Shown piece after piece: positions 1 through 4,203 of a stretch of 5,012 bases of DNA (position 1 is the stretch's first letter; every line of letters begins with the position of its first letter). Made by a program: the position numbers and the translations under genes. The DNA is from Lachnospiraceae bacterium (GTDB lineage Bacteria > Bacillota > Clostridia > Lachnospirales > Lachnospiraceae): positions 1-5,012 of the forward strand of contig JAJQID010000153.1 in the NCBI GenBank assembly GCA_021199405.1, given 5' to 3'. The notes below the pieces were generated by a model. That model did not search any database, was not told the origin of the DNA, and saw only the letters and a program-made list of their open reading frames with translations.

Positions 1-45
1 ACACCGTCTAATTCGTCGGCAGCGTCAGAAGTGTATTAGAGATAG
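1..45 (+). other. Illumina Nextera adapter contamination (non-genomic)
   Basis: These bases read in the order of the P5 side of a Nextera library molecule. ACAC at 1-4 is the end of the P5 sequence. CGTCTAAT at 5-12 sits where the 8-base i5 index belongs and, from memory, equals Nextera XT index S510. TCGTCGGCAGCGTC at 13-26 is an exact match to the read-1 adapter. Positions 27-45 match the Tn5 mosaic end AGATGTGTATAAGAGACAG at 16 of 19 bases, with differences at 30, 37 and 43. The orientation is correct for adapter leading into insert, so genomic sequence should start at about 46. The three mismatches are probably low-quality base calls. The stretch should be masked and not read as biology. 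Confidence 0.95.
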
Positions 46-113
46 TGATAGGACCGGTTGCCCGCCCTACACCCTTAGCAGGGGCGCCTCTTCAGCCACT
101 TGAGTATTTCCGC
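46..113 (-). tRNA. tRNA-Ser(GCU), 3' end missing
   Basis: Read on the minus strand, this is the 5' two-thirds of a serine tRNA. It has acceptor strand GCGGAAA (113-107), T8-A9 (106-105), a D arm with CTC/GAG stem (104-102 and 90-88), and an anticodon stem CGCCC/GGGTG (86-82 and 74-70) with one G-U pair. The loop CTGCTAA (81-75) gives anticodon GCU, which reads AGC and AGU codons. A long class II variable arm follows (about 67-51, GGGC-GG paired with CC-GGTCC), as expected for Ser. The T arm, the 3' acceptor strand and the discriminator base are absent because adapter sequence begins at 45. Bases 46-50 cannot be assigned confidently to the tRNA. The gene is presumably intact in the organism, so the truncation is an assembly artefact and not a pseudogene. 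Ser identity is firm from the anticodon, the variable arm and close resemblance to Bacillus tRNA-Ser(GCU). Confidence 0.93.
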
Positions 114-119
114 ACGCTG

Positions 120-170
120 AATTACATCCGCTACCAATGTAATTGTGTAACTGCTCTTTTGAGAGAGCAG
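120..170 (-). other. Two hairpins in the tRNA-Ser 5' leader
   Basis: Two perfect inverted repeats lie between the promoter and the tRNA. One is ACTGCTCT (149-156) with AGAGCAGT (163-170), an 8-bp stem with a 6-nt loop that starts almost at the predicted transcription start. The other is AATTACAT (120-127) with ATGTAATT (137-144), an 8-bp stem with a 9-nt loop ending 6 nt before the mature tRNA. They would form in the precursor removed by RNase P. No function can be assigned from sequence. They do not look like terminators because no T-run follows either one on the minus strand. Confidence 0.5.
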
Positions 171-175
171 TATTG

Positions 176-204
176 ATTATACATATCAATTTTTGCTTTG
201 TCAA
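176..204 (-). promoter_or_regulatory. Consensus sigma-A promoter for tRNA-Ser
   Basis: On the minus strand TTGACA (204-199) and TATAAT (181-176) are separated by exactly 17 nt, a perfect match to the housekeeping consensus. The DNA just upstream of the -35 box (205-224) is very A/T-rich and could act as an UP element. Transcription should start near 169, giving a leader of about 55 nt before the mature tRNA 5' end at 113. Such a strong promoter fits a stable-RNA gene and suggests that further tRNAs may lie downstream beyond the contig end. Confidence 0.88.
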
Positions 205-347
205 CGAATTTTTTCAGAAAAAATGCACTAAAATTTGAACTGATAAAAGTCCCACAAGATGTTGTAAAAATTTCAATGTCCAAACACTAAATGCGATTCA
301 GCACACACTTCATCCAGGTGAGCATCCCACTCATAATCAGAACATGA
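205..347. other. AT-rich intergenic DNA between fumarase beta and the tRNA promoter
   Basis: No gene is visible here. Near the tRNA promoter ATTTTTT (208-214) and AAAAAAT (218-224) form an A/T-only inverted repeat that fits an UP element better than a terminator. Downstream of the fumarase beta stop I found only weak stems, such as ACAA/TTGT, and none with a GC-rich stem and a clear U-run. Where the fumarase message ends is therefore not evident, and read-through towards the tRNA is possible. Confidence 0.6.
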
Positions 348-884
348 TCAGGGCGCTACAATAGCATAAAGATTATTCCCCAGAGAATCAATCACCACAA
401 TCGCCGGGAAGTCCTCCACCCAAAGCTTACGGATCGCTTCCGTGCCCAGATCATCGTATGCCACAACCTCCGAAGATTTAATCGCTTTGGACAAAAGCGC
501 TCCCGCGCCGCCCACAGCCGCGAAATAAACGGACTGATTTCTCACGATGGCGTCGATCACCGCCAGGGAACGTTTTCCTTTGCCGATCATTCCTCCCAGC
601 CCCAGATCCAGCAGCTGAGGCGTATATTTGTCCATCCTGCTGGCCGTCGTTGGTCCGGCAGAGCCAATCACACGTCCTTCTCTGGCAGGAGACGGCCCCA
701 TGTAATAGATCAGATTTCCTTCTATATTAAAAGGCAGTTCCTTTCCCTCAGCCAGAGCCTGATACATTCTCGCGTGAGCGGCATCCCTCGCCGTATACAG
801 CGTGCCCGTAATATAAACATAATCGCCAACCCGAAGCGATGCTGCCTCTTCTTTTGAAAACGGCGCTGTGATATGTTTCTCCAT
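348..884 (-). CDS. Fumarate hydratase class I, beta subunit
   Basis: This 178-residue protein is the beta (C-terminal domain) subunit of a two-subunit iron-sulfur hydro-lyase that interconverts fumarate and L-malate in the cytosol. The family hallmarks are present: GTLYTARDAAH (residues 27-37), GPTTASRMD (77-85), GMIGKGKRS (98-106) and VYFAAVGGAGALL (119-131). Length is normal for a stand-alone beta subunit. I chose the ATG at 884, which follows GGGAGGAG with 9-11 nt spacing. The in-frame TTG at 893 directly abuts the Shine-Dalgarno sequence and is unlikely to be used. The alpha gene lies upstream on the same strand, but with a 212-nt gap where these subunits are usually close. L-tartrate dehydratase beta subunits share the fold, so substrate is inferred mainly from general metabolism. 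No convincing terminator follows the stop. Confidence 0.93.
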   Translation of the reverse strand: MEKHITAPFSKEEAASLRVGDYVYITGTLYTARDAAHARMYQALAEGKELPFNIEGNLIYYMGPSPAREGRVIGSAGPTTASRMDKYTPQLLDLGLGGMIGKGKRSLAVIDAIVRNQSVYFAAVGGAGALLSKAIKSSEVVAYDDLGTEAIRKLWVEDFPAIVVIDSLGNNLYAIVAP

Positions 885-911
885 AAATTTCAACTCCTCC
901 CAAAAAGCAGA

Positions 912-983
912 TCAAACCGGCACGTTCACATACATGGATATAATTTCCTTCAACGGCCCATTGGCCTGGCCCTGCACATCCAT
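912..983 (-). CDS. Possible 23-codon ORF in the fumarase alpha-beta gap
   Basis: An ATG at 983 opens a 23-residue reading frame (MDVQGQANGPLKEIISMYV followed by NVPV) that ends 27 nt before the beta-subunit start. The only upstream purine-rich match, GGAG at about 1002-999, is 15 nt away, which is too far for a good ribosome binding site. The peptide has no recognisable motif, signal sequence or membrane segment. The stretch may simply be non-coding spacer. It is listed because the gap between the two fumarase genes is otherwise unexplained. Confidence 0.12.
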   Translation of the reverse strand: MDVQGQANGPLKEIISMYVNVPV

Positions 984-1000
984 AGATCTGTTTTCTGTCT

Positions 1001-1030
1001 CCAGTACAAACCAATACAAACCGTTACAGA
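1001..1030. repeat. Imperfect 10-bp tandem repeat, three units
   Basis: Three consecutive decamers read ccagtacaaa, ccaatacaaa and ccgttacaga on the plus strand. Units 1 and 2 differ at one base, and unit 3 is more diverged. The third unit runs into the remnant copy of the fumarase alpha tail. It may be a replication-slippage product in relaxed non-coding DNA. Confidence 0.5.
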
Positions 1031-1071
1031 ATCCGGACTGCATGACGGCTGACATGACAACAAATACTGAC
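1024..1071 (-). pseudogene. Remnant copy of the fumarase alpha 3' end
   Basis: On the minus strand this stretch encodes VSICCHVSRHAVRIL followed by TAA. The real alpha gene ends VNICCHVNRHAVRVL followed by TAG at 1144-1097. The two copies lie 73 nt apart. Aligning 1025-1071 with 1098-1144 gives 41 of 47 identical bases, and all six differences are transitions. Three of them fall at third codon positions, and the other three cause N-to-S, N-to-S and V-to-I changes. The reading frame and stop position are kept, but the similarity stops abruptly at 1072, where no start or upstream coding sequence is found. This looks like the tail of an older or parallel alpha allele left behind by tandem duplication or recombinational replacement. 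It is not expected to make protein. Confidence 0.75.
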
Positions 1072-1096
1072 CGCTTTCTGACTCCATCCCAAACTG

Positions 1097-1939
1097 CTAC
1101 AGGACCCGGACCGCATGACGGTTGACATGACAACAGATATTGACTGCCACCGGAAGCCCTGCAATATGAGTCGGATATGTATTGATGTTCACTGCCAGTG
1201 CGGTATATTTTCCGCCCAGGCCGCCGGGGCCAATGCCAAGAGCGTTAATTTTGTCCAGAAGCTCCCGCTCCATTTCCGCCACGTAAGGAATGTCCGAGCG
1301 GATGTCCACCGGACGGGTCAGCGCCTGTTTCGCCATGAGAGCACACTTCTCAAAGGTTCCGCCGATGCCCACTCCTACCACCATGGGAGGACAGGCGTTG
1401 GGACCGGCGTCCTTCACAGCAGTCAGAACTGCTTCCTTCACACCATCTATGCCATCCGCCGGCTTCAGCATGAAAATCCGGCTCATATTTTCGCTGCCAA
1501 AGCCCTTCGGAGCCACTGTAATACGAACCTGTTCTCCGGAAACGATCTGATAATGAATAACCGCGGGAGTATTGTCCTTCGTATTCTCCCGAAGCAGAGG
1601 ATCCTTCACCACAGATTTGCGCAAAAAGCCCTCCGTGTAGCCCTGACGGACGCCTTCCTGGATCGACTCCTCCAGACTTCCTCCCTCAAAGTGCACCTCC
1701 TGGCCCACCTCCACAAAAATCACCGCCATTCCGGTGTCCTGACAGATGGGAATCATGTCCTCTCCGGCAATATCCAGATTTTCCTGGAGCTGTTCCAGTA
1801 TCCGGCAGCCCAGTGCGGAAGTCTCCCCCTGCTTTGCGTCGGCAAGAGCTGTCTTCATATCCGGCGTCAGAAAATGATTGGCTTCAATGCACATTTCCCG
1901 GATATTGTCTGTCATTTCTGAAACTGAAATTGTTCTCAT
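1097..1939 (-). CDS. Fumarate hydratase class I, alpha subunit
   Basis: This 280-residue protein is the catalytic alpha subunit of the class I (iron-sulfur) fumarase and pairs with the beta subunit downstream. Three cysteines fit the [4Fe-4S] ligand set: C66 in CQDTG, C183 in GPNACPP and C270 in NICCHVNRH (C269 is adjacent). Other family signatures are RENTKDNTPAVIH (118-130), PKGFGSENMS (144-153), VGVGIGGTFEKC (188-199) and GPGGLGGKYTAL (238-249). Length is standard for the separate alpha subunit. The start is the ATG at 1939, preceded by AGGA at 1951-1948 with an 8-nt spacer. An upstream in-frame extension would run back into the hairpin and the HIT gene and shows no homology. The [4Fe-4S] cluster of this class is oxygen-labile, which fits an anaerobe. 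Tartrate dehydratase alpha is the main alternative. Confidence 0.95.
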   Translation of the reverse strand: MRTISVSEMTDNIREMCIEANHFLTPDMKTALADAKQGETSALGCRILEQLQENLDIAGEDMIPICQDTGMAVIFVEVGQEVHFEGGSLEESIQEGVRQGYTEGFLRKSVVKDPLLRENTKDNTPAVIHYQIVSGEQVRITVAPKGFGSENMSRIFMLKPADGIDGVKEAVLTAVKDAGPNACPPMVVGVGIGGTFEKCALMAKQALTRPVDIRSDIPYVAEMERELLDKINALGIGPGGLGGKYTALAVNINTYPTHIAGLPVAVNICCHVNRHAVRVL

Positions 1940-1954
1940 TTTTATTTTCCTGTG

Positions 1955-1986
1955 CGGCCGGCAAAGTCCGTGAAGGATGCCGGCCG
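1955..1986. terminator. Strong hairpin between HIT gene and fumarase alpha, T-run on plus strand
   Basis: CGGCCGGCA (1955-1963) and TGCCGGCCG (1978-1986) form a perfect 9-bp, GC-rich stem, and TCC/GGA can extend it inside the loop. TCTTTTT follows on the plus strand (1987-1993), so as a classical intrinsic terminator it would stop plus-strand (antisense) transcription. On the minus strand, the coding direction here, there is an A-run before the stem and no U-run after it. The stem ends only 3 nt before the AGGA of the fumarase alpha ribosome binding site. In the mRNA it may instead affect processing, stability or translation of the downstream genes. Confidence 0.6.
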
Positions 1987-1995
1987 TCTTTTTAC

Positions 1996-2406
1996 TTATC
2001 CCAGAATCTGTTCCTGAATGGCGTCCATCTCCTCCGCCGGAAGCTCCTGTGGTTCCCATGTTACCATAGCCGGTCCACCCTCATAACGGGGAATAATGTG
2101 GAGGTGAAAATGAAACACTGTCTGCCCCGCCGCCTTTCCGTTATTCTGCACGATATTGATCCCGTCGGCTCCCAGATTCCTCGCCAGCCTGTCCGCCATT
2201 GTTTTTGCCAGCCCCATGACCTTTTCCACAGTCTCCCCCGGAATCTCATGGATATCCGCATAATGATCCTTCGGCAAAATCAGCACATGGCCCTTCGATG
2301 CCGGATTGGCGTCCATGATCACATTAAACTCCTCGTCCTCATACACGCTTCTGGCAGGGACATCCCCGTTTGCCAGCCTGCAGAAAATACAATCGTCTCT
2401 TTTCAT
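1996..2406 (-). CDS. HIT-family (HinT-like) nucleotide-binding hydrolase
   Basis: This 136-residue histidine-triad protein carries the triad HFHLHII with H99, H101 and H103. Upstream of it are the usual nucleotide-binding segments NPASKGHVLILPK (34-46) and NNGKAAGQTVFH (88-99). An N-terminal CxxC (C6 and C9), typical of the zinc-binding HinT/HIT group, is also present. HinT proteins act as homodimers and hydrolyse purine nucleoside phosphoramidates and aminoacyl-adenylates. The start is the ATG at 2406, only 2 nt after the proS stop. Its weak Shine-Dalgarno (AAAGG at 2421-2417) lies inside the last proS codons, so translation is probably coupled to proS. An aminoacyl-AMP hydrolase next to an aminoacyl-tRNA synthetase is suggestive, but a functional link is inference. 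Confidence 0.93.
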   Translation of the reverse strand: MKRDDCIFCRLANGDVPARSVYEDEEFNVIMDANPASKGHVLILPKDHYADIHEIPGETVEKVMGLAKTMADRLARNLGADGINIVQNNGKAAGQTVFHFHLHIIPRYEGGPAMVTWEPQELPAEEMDAIQEQILG

Positions 2407-2408
2407 AA

Positions 2409-3845
2409 TTAATACGCCTTTCCCCAGTAAACCATTTTTTTCGCCGGTCTGCCGCAGCAGACACATACATCAGATAAGTGCTCCTGCTCAAAGGGCATGC
2501 AGCGACTGGTTACTGATAATTTCTCCTTAATCTTGTCCTCACAGGCCTGATCCCCGCACCACATGGCCTTCACAAAGCCGGTTTTCTCCGTGAAAATACT
2601 CTCCAGCTCCTCCATGTCCCGCGCGACCCAGGTATGGGTATCGCGATGCTTTCTGGCCTTCTCCAGCATATCCTGCTGCATGGACTTCAGGGTTTCCCCG
2701 ACTTTTTCCTCCAGCTCCCCGAATGGCACGTCGATCTTTTCAAAATTATCTCTTCTGCAGATCACGCACTTTCCCGCCTCAATGTCCTTGGGTCCAACCT
2801 CAATTCGGATCGGAACGCCCCGCATTTCCTGCTCTGCAAATTTCCAGCCCGGGCTTTTGTCGGAATCGTCCACTTTAACGCGGAAGCCTTTCGCGATCAA
2901 CCGGTCTCTCATTTCAGCAGCCTTTTCCAGCACTCCTTCCTTCTTTTGCTGAATGGGGATGATCATCGCATGGGTGGGCGCCACCTTCGGAGGCAGGCAA
3001 AGTCCCCGGTTATCGCCGTGCACCATAATGATTGCACCAATCAGGCGGGTGGTCATACCCCAGGAGGTCTGGTGAACATATTTTAATGTATTATCCTTAT
3101 CTGTAAACTGAATACCGAAGGCTTTCGCAAAGCCGTCGCCAAAGTTATGGCTGGTGCCGCTCTGCAGCGCTTTGCCGTCATGCATCAGCGCCTCAATGGT
3201 ATAGGTCGCCTCCGCGCCTGCAAATTTCTCCTTCTCCGTCTTGCGTCCCTTAATCACAGGAATGGCCAGCACCTGTTCGCAGAAATCCGCATACACATTC
3301 AACATCTGCAGTGTCCGCGCCTCGGCTTCCTCAGCGGTGGCATGAGCCGTATGGCCCTCCTGCCACAAAAACTCCCGGCTGCGAAGGAACGGCCTGGTCT
3401 CCTTCTCCCAGCGAACCACGCTGCACCACTGATTGTAAACTCTGGGCAAATCCCTGTAGGAATGTATATCATTTTTGTAAAAATCACAGAACAGAGTCTC
3501 TGAAGTGGGACGCACGCAAAGTCTCTCCTGAAGGGGCTGCAGACCACCGTGGGTCACCCAGGCTACCTCCGGCGCAAAACCTTCCACATGATCCTTTTCC
3601 TTATTTAATAAACTCTCCGGAATAAACATGGGCAGATAAACATTTTCCACACCCACTTCCTTAAATCTGGCATCCAGCTGAGACTGAATCAGCTCCCAGA
3701 TCGCATAGCCGGCAGGCTTAATGACCATACAGCCCTTGACCGAGGTGTAATCAATCAGCTCCGCCTTCTTCACCACATCTGTGTACCACTGGGCGAAATC
3801 CTCCTCCATTGAGGTGATCGCCTCCACCATTTTTTTGTCAGCCAT
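2409..3845 (-). CDS. proS: Proline--tRNA ligase, archaeal/eukaryal-like (type 3)
   Basis: This 478-residue cytosolic class II synthetase attaches proline to tRNA-Pro. The catalytic core shows motif 1 around VIKPAGYAIWE (41-51), the ATP-binding loop RPTSET (112-117), motif 2 at RPFLRSREFLWQEGHTAH (151-168) and motif 3 at MVHGDNRGLCLPPKVAP (274-290). The anticodon-binding domain follows from about 291. A C-terminal zinc-type domain has C430, C435, C461 and C463/C464, and the protein ends in the tyrosine typical of this family (GKAY). There is no editing insertion between motifs 2 and 3, which separates it from bacterial-type ProRS. The ATG at 3845 has AGGAGG at 3863-3858. The frame stays open upstream through the leader to 4163, but that part is T-box RNA and not protein. 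Expression should rise when tRNA-Pro is uncharged. Confidence 0.97.
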   Translation of the reverse strand: MADKKMVEAITSMEEDFAQWYTDVVKKAELIDYTSVKGCMVIKPAGYAIWELIQSQLDARFKEVGVENVYLPMFIPESLLNKEKDHVEGFAPEVAWVTHGGLQPLQERLCVRPTSETLFCDFYKNDIHSYRDLPRVYNQWCSVVRWEKETRPFLRSREFLWQEGHTAHATAEEAEARTLQMLNVYADFCEQVLAIPVIKGRKTEKEKFAGAEATYTIEALMHDGKALQSGTSHNFGDGFAKAFGIQFTDKDNTLKYVHQTSWGMTTRLIGAIIMVHGDNRGLCLPPKVAPTHAMIIPIQQKKEGVLEKAAEMRDRLIAKGFRVKVDDSDKSPGWKFAEQEMRGVPIRIEVGPKDIEAGKCVICRRDNFEKIDVPFGELEEKVGETLKSMQQDMLEKARKHRDTHTWVARDMEELESIFTEKTGFVKAMWCGDQACEDKIKEKLSVTSRCMPFEQEHLSDVCVCCGRPAKKMVYWGKAY

Positions 3846-3945
3846 TTTCTCTTCTCTCCTCCTGAATGTTTTGTGTCTGCGGGAAATTACGCGCTCGTTT
3901 TTGATTTTCCATCGGGTATCCCCTTCTCCGATACTCTCCGAATAC

Positions 3946-4001
3946 AAAAAAGGCAGTACGTCGCTCCTCTCCCCAAGGGACCGGAATCCGGCGGTACCAC
4001 C
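3946..4001 (-). terminator. Regulated intrinsic terminator of the proS T-box
   Basis: The minus-strand RNA has a run of six U (3951-3946) directly after GUACUGCC (3959-3952). The only long partner I find for that strand is GGUGGUAC (4001-3994), inside the T-box sequence itself, giving 8 bp with two G-U pairs. An extra CGC/GCG pairing and small internal hairpins can form within the loop. This helix would exclude the antiterminator, as the mechanism requires. The U-run is certain, while the exact pairing is my reading. Confidence 0.65.
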
Positions 4002-4164
4002 CTGTTTTATGCTCTCACATACACTCTTTGCCGTTAACGCCAGCCTACGTCGCGCTTTCACGCGCAGCTCCCCGGAGGGTTTCCGTAATATGCGGCGGGA
4101 ATTCGCACCATCCATTCCCTCTCTGCTGCCCAGTCTTACGTACTTGCCCGGTTCTTTGCTCATG
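3946..4164 (-). promoter_or_regulatory. T-box riboswitch leader of proS
   Basis: The leader has the T-box sequence AGGGTGGTACCGCC at 4003-3990. TCCCT at 3980-3976 supplies the partner for the antiterminator helix (AGGG with CCCT). Upstream is a Stem I domain closed by GCAGC (4129-4125) with GCTGC (4068-4064). It contains AGAGAG (4124-4119) and a distal hairpin GGGAAT/ATTCCC (4119-4114 and 4102-4097) enclosing GGTGCGA. The 3' side of Stem I holds GGAAACCCTCC, so the specifier is most likely a proline codon, CCC (4079-4077) or CCT (4078-4076). A GCGC hairpin and CGTTAACG lie between Stem I and the T-box. In this family, uncharged cognate tRNA pairs with the specifier and stabilises the antiterminator, allowing read-through into the gene. 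Confidence 0.93.
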
Positions 4165-4171
4165 TGCCCAA

Positions 4172-4200
4172 ATTTTAGAATAATTTTATGGCTGTGTCAA
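4172..4200 (-). promoter_or_regulatory. Sigma-A promoter of proS (T-box promoter)
   Basis: On the minus strand TTGACA (4200-4195) and TAAAAT (4177-4172) are separated by 17 nt, one base from full consensus. The predicted start is near 4165, which leaves the complete Stem I in the transcript. The -35 box begins only 3 nt after the stop codon of the upstream membrane-protein gene, and no terminator lies between them. Confidence 0.85.
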
Positions 4201-4203
4201 GCA

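Noticed and set aside
27..45. A natural Tn5-like transposon end or transposition scar
   Set aside because: The preceding 26 bases match the synthetic adapter plus index exactly, so a library artefact explains the mosaic-end-like sequence.
117..131. A second tRNA (tRNA-Gly) beginning GCGGATGTAATTC on the minus strand
   Set aside because: The similarity covers only the first 15 or so bases. No anticodon arm or T arm follows, because tRNA-Ser starts at 113.
208..224. Intrinsic terminator after the fumarase beta gene (ATTTTTT-CAG-AAAAAAT)
   Set aside because: The stem is A/T only with a 3-nt loop and lies 125 nt past the stop, next to the tRNA -35 box. An UP-element role is more likely.
884..893. 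TTG start at 893 for fumarase beta
   Set aside because: The TTG immediately abuts the GGAGGAG motif, leaving no spacer. The ATG at 884 has proper spacing and matches the family N-terminus.
1115..1921. 268-codon plus-strand reading frame opposite fumarase alpha
   Set aside because: It lies antisense to a well-supported gene, has no recognisable domain and no ribosome binding site. It is a shadow of codon bias.
3846..4163. N-terminal extension of ProRS by about 106 residues, since the reading frame stays open
   Set aside because: The extension is the T-box leader read as protein. The ATG at 3845 has AGGAGG, fits the family length and begins with a normal ProRS N-terminus.
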